Made by a program: the position numbers and the translations under genes
Source: Pachyseris speciosa
Lineage: Eukaryota; Cnidaria; Anthozoa; Scleractinia; Pachyseridae
Direction of reading: 5' to 3'
Assembly: GCA_016490735.1 (NCBI GenBank)
Contig: JAEMWC010000447.1
Span: forward strand, 577,501 to 641,500
Length of the DNA: 64,000 nucleotides
Notes under the pieces: model-generated
The model's input: the letters and a program-made list of their open reading frames with translations, nothing else
What the model was told of the DNA's origin: nothing
Databases searched by the model: none
In this document: positions 32,637-44,583 of the stretch, in pieces
Layout: each line of letters begins with the position of its first letter
Position numbering within the stretch: position 1 is the first letter of the stretch

Positions 32637-33692
32637 TCAAATTTGATGACCCTCCATCTTTTGCTCGTATGCGTTTCTGTTACTGCGTATTACACCCAGT
32701 TCACTGTTAGTGGGCTCAGAGTCACTTTCGCTTCTCCCAGTCAACGTTTCTATCACGGCATTTCTCACTTCCCTGATCTTCCAACAGTAAAGAAAAGGGT
32801 TCAGAGACGAGTTAAAGTAGACAAACGTTGCCGTGTAACCCCAGGCAATATAAAGTGATGGAGTAAACTTAGTCAGGGTAATAATCGCGATAACTATGCT
32901 ATATGGAAGGTAACAAACCGCTAATGATAGCTGGACCCATATTGCGGTTGATACCGTCTTTTTGTACCGAGCCATGTTCAGTGAAGTTTCCGACTCTCCC
33001 ATAGTCTGCCTCAGAACGTCTTTTGTCTGGGCTTGGTGCCGTCGCAAAGCGATGTATATTTTGGTGTAACAGAAAGTCGATATGATGACACACAGGAATT
33101 TCACTGTGTAACCGTATCCTTTCGAGATTTTTAAACTCATGAACGACATTGAGCCAAATACAATACTTGGAATCCAAAAGCAAACCACCGCCACTCGAAC
33201 CCGTGTCAGCGTCACCACGTGTTTGTACTTCATCTTAAGCGACAGAGCGAGAAGTCTGTCCACACTGATTGCCGTGAGCGTTAGAAGTGACACCGCAGAC
33301 AGCACAGTGAAGGTAACAGTTGTCAGGGAGCCGGTGTATTCGCAGAGTCGAATCCAGTGCTTGACGTTTTTCACTTTGTAAGAGATCAAATAAGTGGCGT
33401 ACATGGGCTCAGATATGATACCAACACAGAGATCGGTAGCTGTTAGGCAACGAAGCAGAAGCCTTGAAGGGGGGTGGAGGCGAGCTGACTTGCGAAGAGC
33501 TAAAACGATGAGAATGTTTCCAAGAGTTGCAGTGACGGCCAGAAAGAAGTTGACAACTGAGAGAAAAAGCTGGTGTCCACCGTTTGCTGTGCAAAATAGC
33601 GTTTTGATTTTCTTATCGCCCGGTACTCCCGTCGAGTTTTCCATGTCCATAGGAGAGACGGTGAAGTTTAAGAGATGTCTACTGGAGCCCAT
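32637..33692 (-). CDS. Class A (rhodopsin-like) G protein-coupled receptor
   Basis: An intact single-exon frame of 351 residues, the usual length and intronless form of many cnidarian class A receptors. Seven hydrophobic segments lie at about 43-66, 79-101, 118-146, 163-186, 196-216, 247-272 and 282-305. Landmarks are GNILIV (TM1), LTATDLCVG (TM2 Asp), Cys117 before TM3, DRL in place of DRY (145-147), CYLP in place of CWxP in TM6 (260-263) and NPFLY (298-302). Potential N-glycosylation sites are NFT and NST in the first 21 residues. A basic RRHQAQTKDVLRQ loop precedes TM6. It could be melanocortin- or adenosine-like in general shape, but the ligand cannot be named. The start at 33692 is the first Met and leaves a normal N-terminal tail. 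Confidence 0.9.
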   Translation of the reverse strand: MGSSRHLLNFTVSPMDMENSTGVPGDKKIKTLFCTANGGHQLFLSVVNFFLAVTATLGNILIVLALRKSARLHPPSRLLLRCLTATDLCVGIISEPMYATYLISYKVKNVKHWIRLCEYTGSLTTVTFTVLSAVSLLTLTAISVDRLLALSLKMKYKHVVTLTRVRVAVVCFWIPSIVFGSMSFMSLKISKGYGYTVKFLCVIISTFCYTKIYIALRRHQAQTKDVLRQTMGESETSLNMARYKKTVSTAIWVQLSLAVCYLPYSIVIAIITLTKFTPSLYIAWGYTATFVYFNSSLNPFLYCWKIREVRNAVIETLTGRSESDSEPTNSELGVIRSNRNAYEQKMEGHQI

Positions 33693-33719
33693 GCTACAAA
33701 TTTAAATAGACAATAATCA

Positions 33720-36700
33720 CGTGGTTTAACTAAACAGCTGTTGATCTTTGTCCCTGTCTAAATTTGAAACGTGGGCCTGATTATTACCAAAACGCCAGCG
33801 GAAGAATGACTCAAATTGGTACTCCGCATAAGTTTCCCCACCAGCAAAAACAGTGAAATTTTCAGTTGTGGCGGCAGTGTGTTGGCATATTTCCATGCAG
33901 TGCTAGGAAATGAGAATCAGATTATATAGGAAGTAATTACAGCCAGGGAAAGTTTCGAGCAGCTCGTCTCGTTAAAAATAAGAGCTAAGAGCTAAACATA
34001 AGGAGCAGTAGCGCCATGAGACATGTGGCAAGAAGAACATTGTTAAAAGATGCGGCATTTTGACGTGGGCACCACTATCATGAAAGGTTTGAGCGTTGAC
34101 TCGTGCTTCCTGTTACTTGTCTTGTAACGAGGCAACACATACGTTTGTTTACTCGTACGCGTGACGAGACAAATCGTCTAAGGAAAATTTAATAACTAGG
34201 CATATCACTCTCAACCTACCTCAACTTGTGCCAGGACCTTACCTAGAAACACTAGTTGAGTTTTTGGCGAAAATCCTCTCAAATCTGACAATCCAATTAA
34301 GCCAGCTATTCATGGATGGCTTTTGTATTTGATTTTGTGTATAAAACCCCACATTGCGATCTGAACTAAAATCCCTACCAGATGGTACTTCTTTCTACTT
34401 CCTCGACAATCTGTTTATCACGTCATACAACGCTCTTTACGTCGATTCTAGGTACGAATCCCAAGGTTACTTCGAAGAAAAGTGCCACTGACATAAATTA
34501 CGCAGTGAAGATGTTAATTCTCAACGGGAAACTACAAATGTGCCGTTCTTCTGACTAATTATTCCCATTGCCAGCTTGGCTTTGTAAGATAATATAATTT
34601 CATGCTATTTCTAATGAATAAGTCAACTCACCGCTCAGAATATTAATAAATCAAACTGAGAATTTCTCCACTCTAGTCAGGAAACGATGTCCCACAATAA
34701 GGAAATTGTTAAATTTTAGTTTCGCATGCATATTACTTTTATGTGTGAATATTAAATGTCCTCGATGTTGTTTGCGTGTCTTGTATAACATTGTCCATGC
34801 TGTCTAGTTATATTTTAATTTTCAACTTCCTGGTTTTACTTTTGTTTTGTTTGCATTGCAAGAGGAATGAAGCAATTAGCGGCAAGATTATGGGAACAAT
34901 AAGTAATTGGCAAACTGAGTCATATTGCCTACATGAGGTGTGCGTGATTCGTCACCGCTTAAAAACCGGAAAAATGGTTCAAAATATATATCAGTATACA
35001 CTATGTTTTATAGGTAGCCCGTCATAATTTTAAACTATTACAAGAACGCAATTGTATAAGCGGCGTTTGGTAAAGGAAACGAAACTATAGTAAATTAGCC
35101 TATCCCAGTGCCGACAGGAAGACAATGTTGGTAAAATTGAAGACGAGCGTATACAACAAATCATTTTTCAATTCGGTTTTGACACGCAGATGGCATGGGG
35201 CAAATAAATGATGAATTCAAAATGGGGTTAACGTAATATTTTAACTGGGGAGGAAATAAAATTGTGAATTTTTATGGACCTTATCGAAAAAGGGGAAATA
35301 TTTTTAAAAGATCTTTCGGGTTCGGAAAAATAATCCGGGGAGAACCTCCAATATAAAAGGGCATTGAATGATCTACCACCTTTATGAGACCGCCAAGTAA
35401 AGCAACGGTTAATCTTGTTTCACAGACATAAGTGTGTTTGAGTTATTTCGCAATCAGTCATTTGTTTTCCGGTGCGGTTTATTACGAGGGGGAACGTGGG
35501 AAGTTGGATTTAAAAACAGTGAAAATCAGGAATTTCTCCTCCCACACCGCCTTCTTCAGAAGCTGATCTCTAACTTTCCAAGTTCAAAACTATAGGGCGT
35601 ATGTATGTAACGTCATCACCGCCATGTTGGTGTACCGTGAAATGTCGGTTGCAATAGAGTCAATCCTTGAGCAAAGTCAGCTCCAATGAAGACTGAACGT
35701 CTGCATCAAGTTGTTCCCATAAAATGCTATTACTTGTAAGGACATCTTATAAAAAAATTTCAGGATTAAATTAGTGAGAAGTGGCTTCTGCTCGAAACGT
35801 AAACGTTCGTTTTCAAAATATAAAAGCATAAATAGAATCAATATACAAAACGACACCAACTAAAAATGTGGCAGGGTAAAGTCAGATACAGCTGTCACTC
35901 TTTCTTTAAGTAATAGCTCGTGATCGGTGAGCTAAACAGTTCTTTATAAATTTCAGTCCTAAAAACGGCTATCCAAATGGAGACTACTGAGAAAAACTCT
36001 CAAATGGCGCTTTCTATAATGCTATACGAGAAATATAGTTCTGGTTTCTGAGCGAGACGGTTGATGGCAAGACTCTCTAGAGTACGGTGTGGCAATTCAA
36101 ACGAAAGCTATATTGAGATGTACTTTCCACTGATGTTTATAACGATGTATACAAGGTGGTTACCACTTGCATTGGCATTGTGGAAAACTAAACAGTGACC
36201 TTTAAAACGAGAGTCACTGAGACTTTCTACGGAAGGAATATTGACTAAACTTAAAGTGTGATATTCAAATTGAAATCAGTGAGTGATTCTTTCCTGTGGT
36301 GCTGTTTATTACGTTTTACATGATGGTTTTACCTTTTGAGTGTGTGGCTGAAATCCGTAGGCGTCAACATTAAATAAAAAGCCGAAAGCTAACGAACAGT
36401 ACGCTCCTACGGTGGTCTTATTCTGCTGTCTTAACTTTCCATTTCCATTTTTTTTTATTTGCCATTAACCACATAAAAATATAAAACACAAGAAATTTAA
36501 AAATACGAAACAGTAGAAATTTATAATAACTTAAAGTCGACAGACGATCAAGATACCAAGATATATGTGTCTTTATGAACTGCTTATCAACGTTTTCCCC
36601 ATGATATAGCTTTTAAGCTGTGTTTCATGTATTCTACTTCTTTTTTGATATGCTGTGCCGGTAGCTGCAGATTTAATCTGTCTTGTGGGAAAAATACTAA

Positions 36701-37854
36701 GCTTTTATTACTCAAATGCATGAAACGTATTGAGCAGTACATTCCTGGGACTTTCTGTAAGGTTGTACACGGTGGCTCTAATTTAGAAGGCTGTTGCTGA
36801 AACCCTTAACTGACCCCATTGCAAAAAAAAAATTGTGGTTGATATAATTTACGATTTGGTAAGAAAAATTCGAATGAACGCTGTTGAGAGGTACTTTCAC
36901 GTGGAGTTGTTTATTATGCTCTGCAATGTGTTCTAAAAATTTGGTAATCGAAATAAAAACCCCGTATTTTCTCACAGTTTCTATTGTATGTTTGTGTGTG
37001 TTGACAAATGACTGAATACTTCTGAAAATTTAAATAGCATGGAAACTAAATTTGTACTTTTTTGTTTGTTTTCTGTCGACCTTCAGTGAGAAAATGGTTG
37101 ATTGACTGTTTACAGGAAACAAAAGAAGAAGGTCCATTTATGTGATTGCTGATAAATCTAATCAGCTGTTGGCTTGACGTTACAACCGTGGCATATTCAC
37201 TCCATGTTTTTAACTCTGTATAACTAAATTTCACATGAATAAAAATAATTATTGTGTATTTTGGTTTATTGTGAGACCAATTGGAAGTATTAGTTTCCAA
37301 TTAGAGGCTAATTCAAATAAGCCTTTTATACGTAACCAATGAAACAGACTTATGGACGCCATGTTTTCATTATTGCATGCAAAAGATAGTGAGAATAAAG
37401 GCGATATTTTAGTGTTAATAAAAGAAAAATAGAGGAAATGATGAGGAACTACAGAGGAAAAGGCTTAGAAAAAATTATGGTTTTACATTACAAGAATAAA
37501 AAATCTAAGACTAAAATTTTCTTGAAGGTGATCGTGCATCGGTTTTTGATTTAAGAAACCGATTGAAGAAAATAATTGCATCGTCCTATCTTGTGATTTT
37601 CTTCGGCCTGTTAATAGCGGAAGGATTTCAGTTGCGTGTTCCAAAGCATGGAAGTGAAAAAGTGTTAAATGTTTTATTACCAAAAAAGCTTTTATATCTC
37701 CGACGCAATTAATTATATAAGATAAAGAAGGCGAAATGTTTGTCCTTCAAGTACTGGGTAAACTTTAACGCTTTTTGTACCGAACTGATGGCTCCATTTT
37801 CTAGGAGAAGATTAATGCAGACCAGTAGAAAAATTAGAAGGTTTAAAGCTTGGC
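33720..37854. other. No recognisable gene, about 4.1 kb
   Basis: AT-rich. Frames are short and lack motifs. Segments at 35990-36260 (aaagctata, ccacttgcattggcattgtg) faintly resemble, inverted, the degenerate minisatellite at 40040-41590. Confidence 0.35.
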
Positions 37855-37857
37855 TTA

Positions 37858-38324
37858 GGGTGCGTTTCTTTGGGAAAATCCAAATCCGGATTCTTGAATC
37901 CAAATATGGATTTTGCGTTTCTTTACTATAATCCGAAAACGGATTATGAATCTAAAGAATCCACCCTCCGAGTGGATACATTAGATCAAATCTAAATCCG
38001 GATTTTTAGGATTCATGATCCGTGCGTTTCTTTGGGGAACAGATACAAAAAGTAATACTTTTGGCAAGCGGTCGTCTTGTGGGAATCCGCCATATTCTCG
38101 CTATTTTATCAGCTGGGTCATGGCAAACGATCAAGGTGAGTTTATCATGAAATTGAACCGAAATTATCCACCCTGCTTGAATTTTCAAAGTTTTTATGCA
38201 TGTTGGGGTTGTCACGGCTAATGAAAAATAATCCATTTTCGGATTTTTCGTTTCTTTGGTGGTTAAGAATCCGCATGATCTCGGATCAAAAATCCAATCT
38301 TGGATTCTCCCAAAGAAACGCGCC
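37858..38324. mobile_element. PIF/Harbinger-like MITE, 467 bp
   Basis: Ends GGGTGCGTTTCTTTGGG and CCCAAAGAAACGCGCCC with TTA immediately outside both ends (37855-37857 and 38325-38327). TTA target duplications and GGG-starting GC-rich ends are typical of PIF/Harbinger. The interior repeats the motif atccggattc many times in both orientations, as subterminal repeats do. No transposase. Confidence 0.75.
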
Positions 38325-38327
38325 CTT

Positions 38328-40040
38328 AATCTTCTCAGCTGATGGACAACAGGTGACTCAGAAACAATTAGAAGATTAAAAAGCCAACAAAATCCTTTTT
38401 AATAAAGATATTTGAAATATTACTTCTAAAACTTTTTAAAGACGGTTTTCTCTTCTTTTTGTTGTTGTTTTTTTCTTTTTTAGTTGTCCGTTGTAAAGCG
38501 TTGTAGTCAACTTTGTATTTTCTTTGTTTTTTCGTTTTTCTGGAGAAAATAAATATCAACGTGAATGATGCTGCGTATGTGAATACATTCAATATCAGTG
38601 TTATCTCGAACATTTTTTAAAAACTTGTTAATAACTGACAGAAATGCAAAATGTTCCACCCAATTTCACTTCTTGATTTTCCCATTCTCATTCTCCGGAA
38701 CTTTCCGCGAAGGCTCAGATTTGGCCGACTCGTGTTCCGAATCCGCCTTGTAAGACATTTGAATTCGTGGAAGAAATAAAATGGCGTTGTCTGGGGCAAA
38801 ATGTGAAAAGGTAGGTAATAAAGTAAGTAATCCAGGAGAACGAATAAAGGCTAAAGAAACGACGCAAAAGTAAAACAGGATCGGCGATGGATATAAATAG
38901 AGATTGTAAGGTAAGTTGATACTTGCCTGAACTGAAGATGAGGATAAAGCGACCTATTTTGATGGAGAGAGCTCGCAATTGACGGTCAGACACTTGGCGT
39001 CTAGTTTGCTTTTAAAGCAGCTGCTATTGGCGTTTTGTTTATCATGGAAATAAAACGGAAAGTTAAATTGCCGAGGTGATTATAATAAGTTAAATTTCCT
39101 CTGTGTCTCAGTGGGTTCCGTGTCTATTTAGACCTTTGATTGGCCTTTTCACACAAGAAGAAAATGAATATGAAAAGGAAAGACAATTAGAGCGTGCCAG
39201 AAAGCACAACGATATCAATAATGAATAAAGTTAAAAATTTGACTAGATCTATAATCCGCGACATTTTACAGCTCCAACGCCGCATTATCCGTTTCGTTCG
39301 TAAAATTATATACACGAAGGTCAAAATCCAAACAACTGTTTCCTTAATTCCTGTGTTCTGTATTACTTGCTAAGCCGCTTTGTGCCCCCTCCCACTGACA
39401 GTAAAGTAAAGTATGCAGAACTTGCACTGGATAGCAAACAGTAGGTAATAAAATTGTTTCCCGCGGCTTTACTCTAAATGGTCTTGTGACACAATAGGGT
39501 ATTTTTAGCCCCAAAGTTAATAAACAACATAATTTGCCTATAACATGACTTACTTTCCCTTTGAAATACAGGCTTTATGATTTTAAAGTACGAACGTACA
39601 GTACGAAATAATTAACACATGCAAAAATATAGCTAAGCGAGACGTTAACTTTTCTCTTGTTGTTGTTTTTTTTTTTTTGCACCGGGAACTCTCATTGTCC
39701 TGAAAATGGCTAAGAATACAAACACCGGATGTTACCTTCAAAATCGTACTAACAAGCGAGAGCTTTCCTTTGACTGGCAACTCTTAAAGATCAAGCCTTG
39801 AAAGGGAAGATCTCGTCTGTTTTACCTACATCAAAATCACCACAACATGTTATTTCTTTACAGCTGTCTTTAAAATATGGTGGTATTAAAACATTTTGCT
39901 TTCAGACGTTAACTGAACTACTTAGGCAAAGAAAGGTACCAAGAAAGGTACAAACCACTTATTGAAAATTTAATTGTACCTTTATTCCGAAAAGCCCTTT
40001 TGGGACGAATGAAGTATGTATGTATGTATGTAACATCACT
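38328..40040. other. No recognisable gene
   Basis: The minus frame 38715-38993 begins MSDRQLRALSIKIG and might end at a GC-type donor (TTCAG/GCAAGT), but no partner exon was found. The rest has no protein signature. Confidence 0.35.
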
Positions 40041-41590
40041 GCTAGAGAGACTCTTTCAATAGCTTTCATTTTTGCGCGGGTTGAACGGTAAAGTTTTGTT
40101 CGGTAAGCGAAGAACCACTTTCTATAGCATTGTGGACAGTACTTGTGAAAGGAAACGGGACTACTCGATAGCTTTCATTTGTGCCATCGCACACGAGGGT
40201 TTAATCACGGACTGAATAATTAGAACCACTTCTCCTGCATTTCAAAAGCGTATGCAGTGTCAACGCCCACGAACAATGTTTCCATTTACTGAAAGATAGC
40301 TTTCTACAGCATTATCGACACCACTTGTGAAAGGACTACTCAATAGCTTTAATTTGTTTCAAAGCCCACGAGGATTTTGTCTTCTTACTAAAAAAAATGT
40401 AGAATCATTGTCTATAGCATTTACAGCAGCATCTGTCATATAGTCAATAGCTTTCATTTATATCAACGCCCACAACTGGATTTTGCCCATTTACTGAAAA
40501 ATTACAACCATTTTCCATAGTATGTTGAGCCATTTTTGTAAAGTAAAAGGAATTCTCAACAGACGCCCGAGACGATTTTTATGAAATATTGGGACCATTT
40601 TTTGTAGCATTAATAAACAACACCTGTTTGAGCCTGAAGAGATTCTTAATATCTTTTGTTTGTGTCAACGCTTCCACATATTACAAAGCATGAACCGTAT
40701 TCCACAGCACTTTAAACAGCATCTGTGGAGAGAAACCACTCTCTATACCACTCTCCACAGGATCTATGAAGGGAAAAAATTTTCAACGGCTTTCCTTTGT
40801 GTCAGCGCCTACGAGGATTTTGCCCATTTGTTTAAAATTAGAACCATTTACAGATTGTGAAGAAAAATGAATTCCCAATAGCTTTCACCAGTGTCAACGC
40901 TCACCTTTCTTCCTGAAAGATTCCAACCACTTTTCGTAGCGTTCATAGCAGGAATTCTTAGTAGTAGCTTTCAATTGTGTGGTCCTCCACTAAATAAGAT
41001 TTTATCCACGTACTGACAAACTAGAATCAATTTCATCATTGATGAAGGAAAAGGCGGTCAGTTCTCAATAGCTTTCATTTGCATAGACGTCGATGAGTAT
41101 TTTTACTTAAAAGCAGTAATTGCTTTCTATGGCAATCCCTGAATAAAAGAGCTTCATCATATTTTCATTCTTTGATCGAATTTAATTACATTAAGACGAG
41201 AACCATTCCTTGCACCATACCTAAACAGCTCCACGGAAAAGAATTAATCAAGGCTCTTATTTATGTAGTTGCAGCGTGCTGTTTTGTCTATAAAATATAC
41301 AGCTAAAATCATTTCCCACAACGTAATGAACATTGCTGCGGGAAAATACCTTTTGATAGCTATAATAATTTGAATGCTAGTACGAAGGATTACGTTCAGC
41401 AATCGCACAAGTTAGAACCAATTGCAAGCTGTATGGAAAGAACTACTCAGTGGCTTAATTTCTCTCTTTGGTGGTCGCACGGTGTGGGATTTTTTTCTAT
41501 TAAGCCAAAAGAAATAATCACTTTCTACAGCATACTACGAAGCAGCCCCGCGAAGATCCATCGCTTCGCACCTTTCATTTATCGTAAATA
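40040..41590. repeat. Degenerate minisatellite-like array, about 85-165-bp units
   Basis: About eleven to thirteen decayed units share, in order, atagctttcatttgtgtcaa, cgcccacgagga, ttgcccatttactgaaaa, agaaccactttctatagcat and cttgtgaaaggaa. Starts are visible near 40059, 40169, 40332, 40446, 40648, 40785, 40877, 40964, 41069 and 41356. Unit length varies through indels, so no consistent reading frame exists and a coding role is unlikely. Confidence 0.75.
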
Positions 41591-41599
41591 AACGCATTG

Positions 41600-42733
41600 A
41601 ATGATTCTTCCGTCCAAATGGCCAAGCGTGAGTTCAAGATGGCGGGATATTGGTTCTTTATTATATGACTCAAAGGATGCTATTAAAAGACAGTAAAACG
41701 CGGGACGAACGGGCTATATCCCTAGCAGTCAAGATGGCTCCATCTTGACCACGCGGGAAGCCAATCACAGCAGGAGAATTAATTCATCTTGACCGCTGAA
41801 AGAGCAAGTCATATAATAAAAAAACAAACGACAGGAAAGTAACAGGGTGGATTTATTTCACTTGAATGGTCGCATTCTACTGGCGACTCAAAATTCTATA
41901 CTGAAGAGATATCCTCGCATTAAAAACCAATTTCTAAAAATAGTGCTCCCCTTTAAAGTAGCGCTTCTAAGTTGCATTAACGATCTTGTCTAAAAAGTCG
42001 AGAGAAAGAAACGTTTCGTGCAGCGTTATAAAGTATTGTTTGAAGGGCTCACTCCTTGATAGGGACCGTTATTAATGAAGATTTGGCATGCCATAAAACA
42101 CAATCGTTTGGCATTTGCACAGTATAATAAAAAGCACTTTTTTCTAACTGCAGTTCAAAGCCCTCTTTACGCAGTTGTATAGACAAAGTTAAGGTTTCAT
42201 GCTAAACTCCGACTCCTAGAACCTAGAACCTAGAACCACACTACATAAAGTTTTCTTCTCGGGAAAGGGACCTTTGAATAGCTATAAATAGTCATAAATC
42301 GCTCGGATTCTATACGAACTCACTTAAAGAATGGTTTGCAAAAGATCGAAGTTGCTCACAAATAAAACGCATTAACGTTCCAGTCTTGTCAGGTAATGTA
42401 CAATACACTTATAGATATGCGCCGTACTAAAACATTTTTTTAAATCTTTTTGCTAAAGTTAAGTATATTTGTAGAATTTCGTATGCACAAGTACCAACAA
42501 CAGCAGCAACAACAAACATCGCGAAAACAGCTTTAAAAAACCGGTGAGTAACTGGCAAGAGATGACTGATTCAAGAGCGTTAGGGCTAATACACCATTTT
42601 GCTAATGACATTTCCTGGTGAATTGTGGAAGGATCTAGTCCTTTGTAGGAGCAAACGGCCTGGTCTGTTGCGGGTTTCCTTTACGAACATCAAATTAGCT
42701 TGGGTTCAACAAATTTATTTAATATTTTCCTAG
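41600..42733. other. No recognisable gene
   Basis: Contains inverted 'caagatggc...' segments (41635-41645 against 41729-41752) and a short cctagaacctagaacctaga repeat near 42213. No protein signature. Confidence 0.35.
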
Positions 42734-42741
42734 TTCGTATG

Positions 42742-44284
42742 TAGGCCCTCGGATTGTGCTAGCATACGTTTTGGCCTAATTTGGAAAAACGAGAATAATT
42801 TTTGCACTTTTTCTAAAAGTAGCACTGCTAGCATAATCGGAATATTTTTAGTTGTTTTGAAGGGAAAATTACCAGAGTCATGACGTGGTCTCTAAGATTG
42901 ATTATTTTCAAGTTCTGTCCATGGTTCAGTCTATTTTTATTCGTCTGGGTGAGGGCCGGAGGGTTAGTCCCATACAAATTGGGTAGGGGTGTGCGGCCCG
43001 CTTTCTAAAACCCTTAGCCTATTTCAGACCAAAATTTGCTATTTTCCCTACCCTATCTCAGACCCGACCAGAAATTCGATACCCTATGTCAGACCTATCT
43101 CACGTACACCGTTGGCGTAAACATAATAGAGTACTAAAGGGATGACGTCATAAAAACTAAATTTGTGAAACTATGGGATTTGTTCGGATATTCGGAAAGA
43201 ACACGATAAAAAAGACCTACTTGCAAAAAATCAGCATTTTCTTACAGTTTGAGAGCGAGATATTAGCACCGTTATGCTCTGCTGACTCCATACAAATCCT
43301 ATTTTCCAAACTTCACTCAGTTCCTAACGTTGTGAACTGAGTCAAATTTAGAAGGATTTGTATGGAGTCTGCAGAGCATAACAGTGCTAATATCTCAGAG
43401 CCAATTTGCCCTTAAATACTGATTTTTGGCAAGCTAGCATCTTTCATCTTGCTCTTTATCAAAATCTCAACAAATCCCATAATTTCAAAAATTCTAATAT
43501 TTGTGACGTCACACTGTAGCACTCTATTAAAGACAAGAAAGAAGGGCTTTTGTTGATGTTCTTATCGCCTAATGACGAAGAAGTAGCTTCTTCTAAAAAA
43601 ACATACCCTATTTAAGACCAAAACGGCTAAAAAAACCATACCCTCTGGGGCTGCACATACCTACATAGCCTATATAAGGGAGTACCCCCCCACCCCCCCG
43701 TTGGTCGTCTAGAGGACTGGGCACACTGGAAGTAAAGATTGCGTCGGTCCCAGTTCTCGGCTTCACAGGCAACAAAATGCCGTCGAGCAACGTAGAAGGA
43801 GAACAGCCGCCTGGTTCAGCCATCTTCTGCTGCTTCTGAGAGATGTTTTAGCATACTGTCAGCCTGCCAGACCAGCAGAAGAGTGCACTGTCAGATTACT
43901 TACAAGCAAGTGTAATGCTGCAATATAACAAGACTCTAACAAGCGCTATGCTATATCACAACATATTAAATGTGACACTAACATCGTACATGTTGATGTC
44001 TGGAATGAAGTGCAGCAGCTAGTTGTGTTTTATCAGAGCAAGTGTGTAACTCAAGATAACGAAAATATGACGTTTTATTAACAATAAATATATAACTTTG
44101 GTTTTTGCACTAGTTTTGTGTTTTTTCTTTTAATTTTTTGTTATTTTTAAGCATACATTAAGAAAAACTAGCATAATTTTCAAAAACGAGCATAATTTTG
44201 AGCATAATTTGAAAAACAAAAAAAAAATCGGGCACTGCTAGTAGCATAATATGCTACTTTTACTAGCACAATCGATAAGGGCCT
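42742..44284. mobile_element. Non-autonomous DNA transposon with 8-bp target duplication, 1543 bp
   Basis: The left end TAGGCCCTCGGATTGTGCTA is mirrored at the right end (tagcacaatcgataagggcc, then ta). The 8-bp direct repeat TTCGTATG lies just outside both ends (42734-42741 and 44285-44292). Subterminal agcataat motifs are repeated near both ends. An 8-bp duplication fits hAT- or P-type transposases, but no transposase frame remains. A 'ccctatttcagacc' repeat segment inside is split by MITE family A copy 2. Confidence 0.8.
43127..43526. mobile_element. Foldback MITE family A, copy 2 (nested)
   Basis: 400 bp, collinear with 22103-22505: tagagtactaaagggatgac at the left, gtgacgtcacactgtagcac then tcta at the right, and the same inverted interior. 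TA flanks both ends. It sits inside the 42742-44284 element, between two halves of the 'ccctatctcagacc' segment. Confidence 0.9.
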
Positions 44285-44452
44285 ATTCGTATGAGACGTG
44301 TGTGGGCCCATGTACAGTTTTGTCATTTGCGGGCATCGAACTGGAACAAGGTGTTGCGGTACTGGAATGTACTTTTATCTTTCCTTGGTGAAAAAGAGGT
44401 CGCTTTAAAGAATTGCAATCTCTTATAGGATTTTCAATTTTCGCTTGTACTG

Positions 44453-44583
44453 TTATTCAGTCTTCCTGAGCAGGCCTTTCTGCCTCGGCTTATTGCCTTT
44501 ACTATAGGTATTACCCGACCGCAAAACCTTGTCAGACTTTCGAAAGCTGTTGGGCATAGACTTTGATGGCTGTTCTTTTCTTC
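44453..44583 (-). CDS. Right gene candidate terminal exon L
   Basis: Phase 1 acceptor (CTCTTCATTTAG) opens 43 codons ending in TAA: basic, low-complexity [18 protein letters not shown], then [19 protein letters not shown]. It could follow exon I (46666-46929) or exon K (45369-45529) in phase. A lysine-rich tail could bind acidic matrix or glycans. Without transcript data it remains a candidate. Confidence 0.4.

Noticed and set aside
38715..38993. Minus frame MSDRQLRALSIKIGRFILIF with possible GC donor
   Set aside because: GC donors are rare, and no downstream exon in phase was seen.
41370..41591. 73-codon plus frame in the minisatellite region
   Set aside because: It lies in decayed tandem units; no other unit keeps the same frame open.
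43608..43823. Minus frame MAEPGGCSPSTLLDG
   Set aside because: Inside the 42742-44284 transposon and a 'ccctatttaagacc' repeat; no host gene evidence.
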